This document shows, one piece after another, positions 10,353 through 19,762 of a stretch of 64,000 bases of DNA. The DNA is from Planctomycetota bacterium (lineage in GTDB: Bacteria; Planctomycetota; UBA1135; GCA-002748355). The notes beneath the pieces were generated by a model, which saw nothing but the letters and a program-made list of their open reading frames with translations, was not told the origin of the DNA and made no database searches. Position 1 is the stretch's first letter; each line of letters opens with the position of its first letter. The stretch lies in NCBI GenBank assembly GCA_020638795.1, contig JACKHW010000010.1:85939-149938 (forward strand), read 5' to 3'. The translations under genes were made by a program, and so were the position numbers.

Positions 10353-12701
10353 TCAGCGGTCGGTCATGCCGACGGCATGGGCTTCGAGGCCGTATCCGTC
10401 GGCTCGCTCCGTGAGAACGATCGAGCCGGCTGTTCCGGTCTCGATCGGTGTATACGGTCGCAGGGATGGAACGTCGTTCCACCGATCGTCGAGCCGCGTG
10501 TTCGAGGATGTCGACGCGAGGGTGATGGATGGACCGAGACGCCACAGCATCTCGAGCATTGCCGTCGTGCCGGACGCGCCGCTCGGTATCGATGCATGGT
10601 GTGGCAGGATCACGGCATCGACCGTGTTTTCGAACCGCTGGACTGCGGCGACGAGTCCAGTGTCTTCCTGGTCGCCGAAGACGAGGACTCGTGCCCCGCG
10701 AGCGAGTGTCAACCGACATGCGAGGCCGCCATCGTTGCTCGGCGCCAAGTCGCTCGATGCGAGGAGCGAGAACACGCGGCAACCGGGCGAGACCTCGCGT
10801 TCTCTGCCGGCGGTGAGGAGCTCCACGCGAACGCCAGCGCGTCTCAAAATGCCGAAGCACGGGCCGAGCTTGGGGGCCTCGGGTAACACGGCCCGCTCGA
10901 CTCGAACCATGTCGAGCAGTCGTGTGAGACCGGCAACGTGGTCCGCATCGCCATGAGTCAGGATCAAGACATCAATGTGGTTGTCGTGGCTCCTTCGCAA
11001 ACTCTCGCCAATTCGTCGAAGCGCGATCCTGCCGTCGTTGCGATCACCGCAATCGATGACGATCCGCTTCGACGACAGCGAGGCCTCGATGCACTGGCCA
11101 TGCCCGACAGCGTGGATGATGACGCGATCTTCTGGTCGTGTGCCGCGCGAGCCCACAACGAAGAACGGCATGATCGCGAGTGCACACGTCGCGGCGAAGC
11201 ACGATCGCGAACGCAAGAGCCACGCAAGCGCAGCTCCGATCAAGAGAACCGCTCCGGTGAAGCCGCTCGGTGGAAACGCACTCGCGATGTTGGGTGGTCC
11301 CTGAACGTTCGCGAGGTTCGAGACGAGATCGAGTTGGAGGGTTGCGATCGGATCCAGCAGAGCGACGAGCATGCTCGACGTGGCGGGAATCACCATGGCG
11401 ATCACGGCGGTGATCGTTGCAAACGCGAGGATGCACAAGACTCCTGGAGCAGCAATCGGAGTCCATACGATGCTCCACGGGCTCGTACACCCGTACGTGT
11501 CGAGGACGAGGGCTGCTGTCGCGAGCCACGCCGCGAACGAGATCCGAAGCGCGTCAGAGGCGCGAGTTGCGATGATATCGACGATGCGTTCGTCACTGCG
11601 AGTGAGTCTTGGCGCTCGTCTGCCTAGAACAACGATCCCGATGACAGCAGCGAACGACAAGTGCAGGGACAGTGCATCGACAGGCTCGTCGAAGAGTGCG
11701 AGGTTGATCAGCAGCGCGATCGCCAGAACACTCGACAGGTCGACGCCGCGGCCGCGTGCTCGAGCGGCAACGTAGACCAAGTAGCCCGAAACTGCGCGCA
11801 CGACGGGGGCGCGGTTCTCACACAGCCAGGCGTAGCACACGAGGATCATGCACAGCAGGGTGAAGCGTTGACGGCTTCTGACCGGTAGCAGGCCGAGCAT
11901 GGCTCGCACGAGCCCCGCGATGAATACCGCATGCAACCCGCTGATGGCCAGGAGATGTGCGAGCCCCGTGACGCGGTGTGCCCGTTCGTCTCCCGGCTCG
12001 AGTTCCCCCCGACCGAACAGCAATCGTGCGATGAACCCTCGTGCGCGGACCGAAGCTGCCCCGAAGACGCGTTCGATACGCGCATGGAGGCTGGCACGCA
12101 GGTCGGATGGGCCGGAACCCGCGGCGTAGCGCAACGTGGCGGCCGACGCGATCAATCGAGCCTTGGTGAGCCGCGTGGCTGGAACGTAGTAGGCGCTTCC
12201 TTCGACACGGAATGTCGACTTCGGTAGACGGTTCGAGTCGGCGGCGGAGAGGCTCATGCGCACTTTCGTGCCACCGATCTCGACCCAGCGCGTCACGCGG
12301 CCGTTCGTCGACGACCCACGCTCGCGATCGACGACACCGCGAATCGCGACGAGCCCTTCGCGCTCGGGGAATGGCGGTTGCGTCGCCGACTCGGACGCAA
12401 CATTGCCGGCTGCAAAGGTCGTCGCCGCAGCCGCAACGAAGAGACAGCGCCGTCGCCGTTCTCGCAACTCGCCCTGTGTATCGGTGCGACGCTGTGTATC
12501 GGTGCGAGACGCACGTTCGTGGACCAAGAAACCCACGAGCATCATGGCGACCCCGAGCATCTCGGTGGAGCGCCCGAGCACGAGCCCGATCGTGCAGGCG
12601 ATCGCGTACGAGACGACGGGGGCCGCCGATCGGTAGCGTTCCCGCAGATCGCTGGCACCCTCGGAATCGCTCCTCACGGCTGCGCCGTTGCACTCGGCCA
12701 T
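10353..12701 (-). CDS. comEC: ComEC/Rec2-family DNA uptake channel
   Basis: A 782-residue polytopic membrane protein. It has an N-terminal hydrophobic pair, an OB-like periplasmic segment (RLPKSTFRVEGSAYYVPA), then the Competence domain with the family hallmark GLAHLLAISGLHAVF near residue 250 and many transmembrane helices. The C-terminal metallo-beta-lactamase-like domain keeps its metal-binding core LILTHGDADHVAGL (HxDxDH type). ComEC forms the inner-membrane channel that passes single-stranded DNA during natural transformation. Its presence implies possible competence, though no other com genes are in the window. The start was set at the ATG at 12701, 85 bp from the divergent coaD start; a longer frame to 12788 would overlap coaD. 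Confidence 0.9.
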   Translation of the reverse strand: MAECNGAAVRSDSEGASDLRERYRSAAPVVSYAIACTIGLVLGRSTEMLGVAMMLVGFLVHERASRTDTQRRTDTQGELRERRRRCLFVAAAATTFAAGNVASESATQPPFPEREGLVAIRGVVDRERGSSTNGRVTRWVEIGGTKVRMSLSAADSNRLPKSTFRVEGSAYYVPATRLTKARLIASAATLRYAAGSGPSDLRASLHARIERVFGAASVRARGFIARLLFGRGELEPGDERAHRVTGLAHLLAISGLHAVFIAGLVRAMLGLLPVRSRQRFTLLCMILVCYAWLCENRAPVVRAVSGYLVYVAARARGRGVDLSSVLAIALLINLALFDEPVDALSLHLSFAAVIGIVVLGRRAPRLTRSDERIVDIIATRASDALRISFAAWLATAALVLDTYGCTSPWSIVWTPIAAPGVLCILAFATITAVIAMVIPATSSMLVALLDPIATLQLDLVSNLANVQGPPNIASAFPPSGFTGAVLLIGAALAWLLRSRSCFAATCALAIMPFFVVGSRGTRPEDRVIIHAVGHGQCIEASLSSKRIVIDCGDRNDGRIALRRIGESLRRSHDNHIDVLILTHGDADHVAGLTRLLDMVRVERAVLPEAPKLGPCFGILRRAGVRVELLTAGREREVSPGCRVFSLLASSDLAPSNDGGLACRLTLARGARVLVFGDQEDTGLVAAVQRFENTVDAVILPHHASIPSGASGTTAMLEMLWRLGPSITLASTSSNTRLDDRWNDVPSLRPYTPIETGTAGSIVLTERADGYGLEAHAVGMTDR

Positions 12702-12786
12702 GTCTAGACATGTCCATGGAGCCGAAATGGTGTCGACGCCGATGTGCGATACCCGCGGTTTCGACAGCCTGCTACACTCCTGCGGC

Positions 12787-13284
12787 ATGAACAGGACGGC
12801 GGTCTTTCCCGGCAGCTTCGACCCGCCAACGCTCGGTCACCTAGACCTGGTCGATCGCGCGCTCGAGCTCTTCGACGAGGTCGTCGTGGCAATCGGCATC
12901 AACTCGACCAAGCGCGGATTCTTGAGTGTCGACGAGCGATCGTCCGTCTTGCACGAGTGTCTCGACGGCCGAGAGCGAGTCACGGTGCGGACTTTCGAAG
13001 GGCTCATTGCTCCGTGGTGTGCGCGCGAGGGACTCGGGCCCATCGTGCGTGGAGTACGCAACGCAGTCGATTTCGAATACGAACGATCGATGGCGATGCA
13101 CAACCGCACGTTGGCGCCGTCCGTCGATACGGTATTTCTCATGCCGAGTCCGGAGATGACGTTCACCTCGTCGACGCTGATCCGAGAGATCGTTGCCGGT
13201 GGGGGCGATGCGAGTCCTTGGTTGCCAGTGCCCGCGTTGCGTGCGATGCAGCGTGTCTTGGCGGAACGTGAGACGAAACGATGA
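12787..13284 (+). CDS. coaD: Phosphopantetheine adenylyltransferase
   Basis: 165 residues, the usual length. CoaD transfers AMP from ATP to 4'-phosphopantetheine, the penultimate step of coenzyme A synthesis, in the cytoplasm. Visible family motifs are the N-terminal nucleotidyltransferase signature FPGSFDPPTLGHLD (T/HxGH type), the central RGVRNAVDFEYE and the C-terminal TSSTLIRE. The start at 12787 puts the phosphate-binding motif at the expected distance from the N-terminus. The stop overlaps the ridA start by 4 bp (ATGA), so the two genes are translationally coupled. Confidence 0.96.
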   Translation: MNRTAVFPGSFDPPTLGHLDLVDRALELFDEVVVAIGINSTKRGFLSVDERSSVLHECLDGRERVTVRTFEGLIAPWCAREGLGPIVRGVRNAVDFEYERSMAMHNRTLAPSVDTVFLMPSPEMTFTSSTLIREIVAGGGDASPWLPVPALRAMQRVLAERETKR

Positions 13285-13673
13285 CGAAACCGACGAAGAT
13301 CGTGTCGACCGATGCCGCCCCCGCCGCGATCGGCCCCTATAGCCAAGCCGTCGCTTGCGACTCGATGCTCTATCTGTCGGGTCAGATCGGCCTCGACCCG
13401 GCAACGATGGAGTTGGTTCGCGGTGGCACGCTTGCCGAACTCGACCAAGTCTTGAAGAACCTCGAGGCCGTGCTGCGCGCTGGTGGATGCGGCTTCACCG
13501 ACGTCGTGCGGACGACGGTCTACCTGCTGGATCTCGGTGAGTTCGCGGCTGTCAACGAAGCCTATGCGCGCGTGTTCGGCGATGCACGACCGGCTCGCGC
13601 AACCGTTCAGGCTGCGGCGCTTCCGAAGGGCGCGCGGGTCGAGATCGATTGCATCGCCCGGATTCCGGGTTGA
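13281..13673 (+). CDS. ridA: RidA-family reactive enamine/imine deaminase
   Basis: 130 residues, typical for the YjgF/YER057c/UK114 family. RidA hydrolyses reactive enamines and imines released by PLP enzymes such as threonine dehydratase. Family features include the N-terminal AIGPYSQAV, LYLSGQIGLDP, and the C-terminal GARVEIDCIA with the substrate-binding arginine. It starts inside the coaD stop codon (ATGA overlap) and is followed closely by a membrane protein gene, so the three probably form one transcript. Confidence 0.95.
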   Translation: MTKPTKIVSTDAAPAAIGPYSQAVACDSMLYLSGQIGLDPATMELVRGGTLAELDQVLKNLEAVLRAGGCGFTDVVRTTVYLLDLGEFAAVNEAYARVFGDARPARATVQAAALPKGARVEIDCIARIPG

Positions 13674-13701
13674 CCCGCTCCCGCATCACGTAGCCATTTC
13701 G

Positions 13702-14748
13702 TTGCGACGCATCCTCGACATCGCGCTCTGGCTCGTCATCCTCGCGGTGCCGGCGATCGTCGTTGCCGCGGCTGGCGGCGAAGATGCTTGGTCCGCCATC
13801 GAACGAGAGTTCATCGACTCGCTCGGGATGATGCAGGAGGACGGCGCGACGAGCGCTTCGTCCGGCGCGGTGGGAGAAGCGTGGTTCCTGTTCTTCCGTG
13901 ATCTGCAACGCTTCTTGGGCCTACCTGGTTTTCTCGGATATCCGACCTGCATCCTGCTCGCGTGGATCTTGATCGCGGTGTCCGTCGCGGTCGGGGTCGT
14001 CGCGAGCATCGGCAACCTCGCGGGAGCGCTGGCTGTGTTGTTACTCGCGGTCCATCCGGTCGCGCGAACACTCGGCGCGGCGATGACGCCGTGGTTGCCG
14101 GCTGCCGTCTTCACGCTGATCGGGGTCGCGTTCTTGCAAGCGATGGCGTTGCCGACGATTCAGCGTCGTCGTCGAAGCGCCGGGCGCGTGCTGCCCCGTG
14201 TGTTCGCCATCGTCGGTTGTGGTCTGTCCTGGGGGCTGGCGTCCTCGGCCGAAGCACGCATCGGTTGGCTCATGCTCGTTCCAGGCTTCTTGCTGATCCT
14301 CAGCGTCGTCGCCGTCGGGTTGACGCTGTGGCGTCTTCGAGATCATGGCGGGAGCCTGCATGGCCTCTTGGTCAACCCGTGGGCAATCGTGCGGCGCACG
14401 ATGCCATGGGCCGCGTGCTGGTTCTTCGTCCTCGTGCTGTTCGTCTGGATCTACGACCTGCTGCAGCCTGCGGCGACCGAACGCTTCCATCCCATACCGG
14501 CGATCACGACGCTCGAACAAGTACTCGCTTGGGCGGTCGTGCCGGGGATGGTGCTCCTCGCATGGCGCGAAGGCGAGCTCCTCGGCTATCGATCCCAGCT
14601 CGGCGGAAGAACCGTGCTGTTCGTCTGCCTCGTTTCGTTCTTCGTCATCGGACCAGCGATGCGCGCTGCTGCCGGTCCCCTGGAGCGGCTGCTCCAGGCG
14701 CCCGCGCTCGCCATCTCGGTCGCGGCGCTGTCACGCTGGAGGAGCTGA
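13702..14748 (+). CDS. Polytopic membrane protein of unknown function
   Basis: About 348 residues with eight or so hydrophobic segments and short charged loops. No ATG lies between the ridA stop and the first hydrophobic helix. The best start in frame is the TTG at 13702 (product begins LRRILDIALWLVIL), 28 bp after ridA; the frame is open further upstream but overlaps ridA. I do not recognise the family. Position and strand suggest co-transcription with coaD and ridA. It converges on the next gene. Confidence 0.65.
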   Translation: MRRILDIALWLVILAVPAIVVAAAGGEDAWSAIEREFIDSLGMMQEDGATSASSGAVGEAWFLFFRDLQRFLGLPGFLGYPTCILLAWILIAVSVAVGVVASIGNLAGALAVLLLAVHPVARTLGAAMTPWLPAAVFTLIGVAFLQAMALPTIQRRRRSAGRVLPRVFAIVGCGLSWGLASSAEARIGWLMLVPGFLLILSVVAVGLTLWRLRDHGGSLHGLLVNPWAIVRRTMPWAACWFFVLVLFVWIYDLLQPAATERFHPIPAITTLEQVLAWAVVPGMVLLAWREGELLGYRSQLGGRTVLFVCLVSFFVIGPAMRAAAGPLERLLQAPALAISVAALSRWRS

Positions 14749-14781
14749 CAGCCAAAGCGCTCGAGCTCCTCGATTTGGAAC

Positions 14782-15345
14782 TCAGGCCGAGGGCCAGAGC
14801 CACGTGAACGCGACCCCGGTCGCGAGTCCGTAGAGCACTCCGTCGATCCAATACTTGACCGCGATCCCGAGCGGCAGGTGGCGCCAAATGACATCGGGGA
14901 ACGCCTCGAAGGCGTAGCCGAGCATCGCGGTCGTGGCCGTGAACCGGAAGACGGTCTTCGACTCGACGCCTTTCGGCAGAGCGATCGAGGCGATGTAGGC
15001 GACGAGGAAGCTGATGACGAGGGTGTAGGCGAACCACCGAAGCAAGGTCGAGCCCATCTTCATCGGACCGTTCTTCCCGACGATCAGGACGCCGATCGGG
15101 CCGCGCTCGAACTTCGCTTTCATCTCGGGGCTGTCGAGATCGGCCAAGGACTGACAATGGGGGAAGACGTAATGGCCACGGCCGGCGCCATGACGGCGCA
15201 TCGTCTCCAAGACCTCGTCCTCACCGGGCAATTTCCCGTAGTCGGCTTTGTGCAGCGGGGTCAGCATGTGCACGACGGCGCTCACGACGAACACGAGGAT
15301 CGCCGCGACGGCAATCGGGACGAGCAGTTGAAGGAGATCGGGCAT
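14782..15345 (-). CDS. Small conserved-looking membrane protein
   Basis: 187 residues with an N-terminal transmembrane helix (LLVPIAVAAILVFVVSAVV), a soluble central segment containing HADYGKLP-like and YVFPHCQ-like motifs, then three C-terminal hydrophobic helices ending in VAFTWLWPSA. It resembles hypothetical membrane proteins in other phyla that share the HHxxDY / YxxPH layout, but I cannot name a function. It is transcribed divergently from the thioredoxin-like gene with only 42 bp between the start codons, so their promoters must overlap. Confidence 0.65.
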   Translation of the reverse strand: MPDLLQLLVPIAVAAILVFVVSAVVHMLTPLHKADYGKLPGEDEVLETMRRHGAGRGHYVFPHCQSLADLDSPEMKAKFERGPIGVLIVGKNGPMKMGSTLLRWFAYTLVISFLVAYIASIALPKGVESKTVFRFTATTAMLGYAFEAFPDVIWRHLPLGIAVKYWIDGVLYGLATGVAFTWLWPSA

Positions 15346-15387
15346 CGAGTGTCTCGCCTCAGACGGATCCGGGTATGATTCGCGCCC

Positions 15388-16371
15388 ATGCTAGACGGTC
15401 GTACGATCATCACGTGCGCCGCAGCAGCGCTTTTCGCGTGCTCGGCGCTTCCCGGTCAGCTCCAAAAAGGCGCGACCCCTCCGCCCTTCGAGTTCAAGAA
15501 AGTCTGGAACGACGGTCCCGCGTCGTTCGACGACTTGCAGGGCAAGCTCGTCATCTTCGACTTCGCCGCCACTTGGTGAGGCCCTTGCAAGGCGGCCATC
15601 CCGCACCTCAACGAACTTCACGAGAAGTACGGAGAGCGCGGCTTGGTCATCATCGGCGTGTCCGATGAGGATGAAGGCAAGATCCAGAGCGTGTTCGTCG
15701 AAGAGCGCGGCGCGAAGTACCCGATCGTGAAGATCAACGGGGGCGACGTGTCGAACTACGGCATCAAGTTCTATCCGAGCTACTACTGCATCGATCCGGA
15801 AGGCGCAGTGTTCTCCGTGCCCGATGATCGGATGCCGAGCGATGCACAGATCGAGGAGCTGCTCGCGAACGTGCAGCTCGCTCCGAAGCTTCCGGATGGG
15901 TCGCAGTACGACTCGTTGCGCAAGTATTGGGAGAAGCGCGACTACGCCAAGCTCCGCGATCACATCGACAAGACCCTCGAGAACGGGGATCTCGAAGCGG
16001 ACGTGAAGGAGGTCTTCACGGCGCAAAAGACGTCGCTCGACAAGCTCGTCCAGTCCCAGCAAAAGCGCGTCGAGAAGCTCGCCGCTGGCCCGGACTACTA
16101 CGCGTCGACACTCTCGCTGCGCAAGATCGAACGCGATTGGAAGGGATTCGAAGTCGCCGATGTCGCGAAGAAAGAACTCGCGCGCATGAACTCCGATTCG
16201 CAGATCAAGAAAGAAATCGCCGCGAGCAAGGCCTTCGAGAAGCTCTGCTCACGCTATGACCGCAATAGTCAGAGTCAGGCGAAGAAGCTCGCCAAGGCGA
16301 TCCCTGGGTTCTTGAAGCGCTACGAGGGCACCTACGCCGCGACGCAGGCGCAGAAGCTGCTCGAGAAGTGA
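15388..16371 (+). CDS. Candidate selenoprotein: exported thioredoxin/TlpA-like protein with UGA at the first redox Cys
   Basis: The frame runs from ATG 15388 to the stop at 16371 (327 residues) with a single in-frame TGA at 15577-15579, codon 64. The surrounding protein reads DFAATW-[TGA]-GPCKAAIPHLNE. In this family the site is WCGPC, so the TGA replaces exactly the nucleophilic N-terminal cysteine, and GPC with the resolving cysteine is intact. A hydrophobic export signal (IITCAAAALFACSALPG) precedes it, and the downstream 263 residues keep the fold (VIIGVSDEDEGK, cis-Pro region GIKFYPSYYCID) plus a helical C-terminal extension. I read this as selenocysteine (UGPC); a nonsense mutation or sequencing error is the alternative. 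No sel genes are in the window. Confidence 0.7.
15577..15579 (+). other. Candidate selenocysteine codon (in-frame TGA)
   Basis: TGA lies between TGG (Trp) and GGC-CCT-TGC (Gly-Pro-Cys) in a thioredoxin-type active site. TGA is used as a normal stop elsewhere in the window (for example coaD), so general UGA reassignment is excluded. Downstream, bases 15592-15604 can form a 4-bp GCGG/CCGC stem with a 5-base loop starting 17 nt after the UGA. That spacing is acceptable for a bacterial SECIS, but the loop lacks the usual early G, so the element is unproven. Confidence 0.6.
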
Positions 16372-16392
16372 CCCGCAGCTCCGCGGTCGTGA

Positions 16393-16896
16393 TCAGTCGT
16401 GATCATGACCGCAGCCGCCTGCGCCGTGCGGATGCCCGTGTTCGAGTTCGGTCTCGGATGCGGGCCGCATGTCGAGGATCTCGACCGAGAAGTCGAGGAC
16501 CTGCCCCGCGAGCGGGTGGTTGAAGTCGACCGTGATTTCGTCTCCGTCGACGCCGGTGATGAACGCGGGGATCGCTTCCCCGTCTTCGGTCTCGGCGAAG
16601 AACTGCATGCCCACCTCCGGTGTGAACTCGTCGGGAAAGGCCGAGCGCGAGACGACTTGAGTCGCATCGTCCTCGCGTTCGCCGTAGCCGAGGTCCGGCT
16701 GAACGGTGACGTCGAGCGTTTCCCCGACGGTCTTGCCCGTCAGTGCGGATTCGAGGCCCGGGACGATGTTGGACGCGCCATGGAGATACTCGAACGGCTT
16801 CCCGTCGCGCGACGACTCGACGAGATTGCCATCGACCGTCAGCGTGTAGTGGACCGTGACGACCATGCCGTCGGCGACGTTACTGTTCTCTGCCAT
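16393..16896 (-). CDS. slyD: SlyD-type FKBP peptidyl-prolyl isomerase
   Basis: 167 residues. It has the FKBP fold (VTVHYTLTVDGNLVESSRDG, then PFEYLHGASNIVPGLE), an insert-in-flap segment (EDDATQVVSRSAFPDE...), and the returning half with VDFNHPLAGQVLDFSVE, the hallmark of SlyD-like proteins. The C-terminus is a short His/Cys-rich tail (HGHPHGAGGCGHDHD) suited to binding nickel or other metals. It acts as a cytoplasmic prolyl isomerase and chaperone. The start is ATG 16896 (MAENSNV); an upstream in-frame codon would add only four residues. It converges on the candidate selenoprotein gene. Confidence 0.9.
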   Translation of the reverse strand: MAENSNVADGMVVTVHYTLTVDGNLVESSRDGKPFEYLHGASNIVPGLESALTGKTVGETLDVTVQPDLGYGEREDDATQVVSRSAFPDEFTPEVGMQFFAETEDGEAIPAFITGVDGDEITVDFNHPLAGQVLDFSVEILDMRPASETELEHGHPHGAGGCGHDHD

Positions 16897-16932
16897 GGCG
16901 AGGAGCATAGCAGCGACGCCTGGGGACCACGG

Positions 16933-18492
16933 TCACCGAACTCGGCGAAACCGGTCGCTGCCGACGGCCTCGACCCCGGTCACCGACCCGTTGGCGGCCA
17001 TGTGACGGAGCAGCTCATGGGCGGTCACGAGGTCCTCGGCGCGGACTCTCGCGGCGAGTTCTTCGACGGTGAGAGGCGTCTTGTCATCGAGCGCTTCGAG
17101 GAGTCCGGCCCTGAGGGTGAGTGCGTCACTCGCACCGCGCTTGCCCGCTTCGACTCCCGGTTGATGGTAGGCATTGATGCCGGCGAGGCTCGCGTAATAG
17201 CCCACGACGCGTTCGAAGAGCGCGACGAGCATCCCGAGTTCGCGCGCACCGAGGTGCGGCACCGTGATCGTGAGGCTACGACGCCCCTGCTCCGCGAGCG
17301 CGCGTCGCGTACCGAGCCAAAAACCGTGCAGGTAGTCGGCGCTCGTCACGCCAGGGTCGACTTCGAGGCTCGAACCTCCGGCCTTCAGGACGCGCACGAA
17401 GCACACGAAGAAGTCCTCGACGCCGTCGCGCAGTTGCTGCACGTAGGCGTGTTGATCCGTCGAGCCCTTGTTGCCGTAGACGGTCAAGCCCTGAGCGACG
17501 CGCTTTCCTTCGAGATCGAGCGCCTTGCCGAGCGATTCCATCACGAGCTGCTGGAGATAGCGACCCAGGAGAAGCAGGCGATCGCAATAGGGGAGGACCA
17601 CGAGGTTCTTGCTGCCGCGTCCCTCGGCCGCGAGCCAGAGTGCGATGGTGAGGCGCGCGGCGGGATTGGACACGATGGACTCGTCACGCGTCGACGTGTC
17701 CATGAGTTTCGCTCCCTCCAAGAATGCGCTCATGTCAACTCCGCAGAGCTCGCATGGGAGGATGCCGACCGCAGAGCACACACTCGTACGACCACCGACC
17801 CAGTCGTGCATCGGGAAGCGCGCGATCCAGCCGGTCTCGCGCGCATGGCGATCGAGTTCGGAATCTCGGCCGGTGACGGCGACGGCTTGCTTGGCGAAGT
17901 CGAGCCCGGCGTCCTGCATGCGCGCGGCGGCCTCGAGCATCGCATTGCGGGTTTCCTTCGTGCCACCGCTCTTCGAGATCACGACGAACAGCGTCTTCGC
18001 GAGCTCGATACGGGACAATGTGCGCGCGATGCCGTCGGGATCGGTGTTGTCGAGACACACGAAGTGCAGACCAGCGTGTGGATCGCCGAGCGCGTCGATC
18101 ACGAGCTGGGGCCCGAGTGCGGAGCCTCCAATTCCGATCAGACAGCACGTCGTGTAACGACCACCACGCGGCGGGAAGATCGTGCCGGTCTTGACGTCAC
18201 GGGCAAAGGACTGCACCGCGCTTCGTTCGGTCTCGATCGTTGCCCCGAGATCACCCGGTGCGAGTTCGGGCGCACGAAGCCAGTAATGGCCTACCGCACG
18301 CTTCTCGTCCGGATTGGCGATCGCGCCGGCTTCGAGCTCGCGCATTTCGCGAAACACACGCTCGAACGCCGTCGCGAAGCTGGCGTAGTGTCGTTCTTCG
18401 AAACCGAGGAACGCGAAATCGAACTCGATGCCCGTGCGCTCGTCGCGCACGAGCAGATCACGGTAGACGTCGTAGGACGGAACGAGGCTCAT
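16933..18492 (-). CDS. pgi: Glucose-6-phosphate isomerase
   Basis: 519 residues from the chosen start (MSLVPSYD). Pgi interconverts glucose-6-phosphate and fructose-6-phosphate in glycolysis and gluconeogenesis. Visible motifs are the sugar-phosphate-binding GIGGSALGPQLVIDALG, VVISKSGGTKETRNAM with the phosphate-binding Ser/Thr, and the late family signature GNKGSTDQHAYVQQL with the catalytic-site His. An alternative ATG at 18555 adds 21 residues and would overlap the stop of the upstream MFS gene; either way the genes are closely coupled. The C-terminus is longer than in E. coli Pgi, with a small helical winged-helix-like extension. Confidence 0.93.
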   Translation of the reverse strand: MSLVPSYDVYRDLLVRDERTGIEFDFAFLGFEERHYASFATAFERVFREMRELEAGAIANPDEKRAVGHYWLRAPELAPGDLGATIETERSAVQSFARDVKTGTIFPPRGGRYTTCCLIGIGGSALGPQLVIDALGDPHAGLHFVCLDNTDPDGIARTLSRIELAKTLFVVISKSGGTKETRNAMLEAAARMQDAGLDFAKQAVAVTGRDSELDRHARETGWIARFPMHDWVGGRTSVCSAVGILPCELCGVDMSAFLEGAKLMDTSTRDESIVSNPAARLTIALWLAAEGRGSKNLVVLPYCDRLLLLGRYLQQLVMESLGKALDLEGKRVAQGLTVYGNKGSTDQHAYVQQLRDGVEDFFVCFVRVLKAGGSSLEVDPGVTSADYLHGFWLGTRRALAEQGRRSLTITVPHLGARELGMLVALFERVVGYYASLAGINAYHQPGVEAGKRGASDALTLRAGLLEALDDKTPLTVEELAARVRAEDLVTAHELLRHMAANGSVTGVEAVGSDRFRRVR

Positions 18493-18547
18493 GTCGGAAG
18501 CGTGCGCCGGGCGTGCACTCGATGCAACGGGGCGCCTCGACAAGTCG

Positions 18548-19762
18548 TCATGCATCGCGTCGGTTGCTTGGCCGCGTGAGCCATACGACCACGAATACGA
18601 CGGCGGAGAATGCAGTGAGCACGCGGAGCGTCGAGACGAGGCGGGTGTCTTCTTCGAGCGGCAGGCTCGAGGAGGCCAAGAGTACGCCCGCGAAGGTGAG
18701 GCGGCCGACGAGCGCTTGGACGCTGAGCCATGTCGCGCGCACCGACGCGTCGAGACGAGGGGCGACGGCTGATCGAAGCGGTGCTGCCATCCAGGCCATC
18801 GGGATGCTGCGAACGAGGATCGCCACTCCGAGAATTGGCTGGAAGCCGATCGACAGGGTCCCGATGACGAGGGTTGCGAGCGCGAGGGCGAATGCCGCTT
18901 GCAGGTGAATGCCGGGACGTTCGCTCGCGGCCATGCTCTTTCCTGCCACGAATGCCGAGGCGAGCGAGGTGATCGCGAAGAGCACACCCGAGACGAGTGG
19001 AGTGGTCCTGGCCGTCGCAGTGGCCTCGGCGCCTAGAGCGCGATCGAGCCAAGGCTGGTAGAACTCGTACGGCACGTGGGCGAGCACGTAGAGCGCGACG
19101 GCGTAGCCGAAGAGCCATCGCAATTCCGAGTCGCGAAACGTTGTAGCGACGCGAACGAGTTGTCGACCGAGCGTCGTTGCGTGTGCGGAGTCGTCTTCGG
19201 TGACGGGGTGCGCTTCTCGGAGCAGGCACGCGAAAACGAGCGCGCAGAGTGCACCGACCAACGAGGCGATGTAGGCGAGCGCGAGGTCCATCATCGCGAG
19301 GGCTCCGCCGACGAGGCACGACACGGCCAAGGCGGCGAGTGCAGCGCGTTCGGCGTGCGCTTCACGCCGGCCGTACTCGTCCGTCCTCCCGAGAAGGTGG
19401 AGCGAGTCGTAGTGCAAGGCCGTGTCGCTTCCACTCTGGAATGCCATCGCTGTTCCGAGCAGGACCTGGGCGATCGCGAACGTTCCGAAGTCGGAACCGA
19501 GCCAGAAGAGGGCATAGCTGATCGCGAACAACGACGCCGCGCCTCGCAGGATCGGGACCCTTCCGTAGCGATCCGACAGCCAGCCGGACGGCACCTCGAG
19601 CAGGACGACCGCGATGTAGTAGATGGCTTCGAGTTCGAGGACTCGGGCGAATGGAACATGGCTTCCGAAGTACAGGAAGAAGACCGGTAGCCACGCGAAG
19701 GTGCTCGTCGCCGCCCGATACCTCGCGTAGAGGCGGACGTTCCGTGCCGCGCCCTTCGTCAC
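18548..19762 (-). CDS. MFS-family transporter
   Basis: 404 residues with about 12 hydrophobic helices. The loop between helices 2 and 3 carries the major-facilitator motif-A-like GWLSDRYGRVPIL preceded by EVPSGW. That combination is typical of MFS drug/metabolite exporters. The substrate cannot be inferred. The start is the GTG at 19762, which overlaps the TGA of the upstream gene (GTGA), and the stop abuts pgi, so three minus-strand genes form one transcription unit. Confidence 0.85.
   Translation of the reverse strand: MTKGAARNVRLYARYRAATSTFAWLPVFFLYFGSHVPFARVLELEAIYYIAVVLLEVPSGWLSDRYGRVPILRGAASLFAISYALFWLGSDFGTFAIAQVLLGTAMAFQSGSDTALHYDSLHLLGRTDEYGRREAHAERAALAALAVSCLVGGALAMMDLALAYIASLVGALCALVFACLLREAHPVTEDDSAHATTLGRQLVRVATTFRDSELRWLFGYAVALYVLAHVPYEFYQPWLDRALGAEATATARTTPLVSGVLFAITSLASAFVAGKSMAASERPGIHLQAAFALALATLVIGTLSIGFQPILGVAILVRSIPMAWMAAPLRSAVAPRLDASVRATWLSVQALVGRLTFAGVLLASSSLPLEEDTRLVSTLRVLTAFSAVVFVVVWLTRPSNRRDA

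Noticed and set aside
15577..15579. UGA read as Trp (alternative genetic code)
   Set aside because: UGA ends many genes in the window (coaD, pgi, the BrxD-like genes), and the affected position is a Cys in the family, not Trp.
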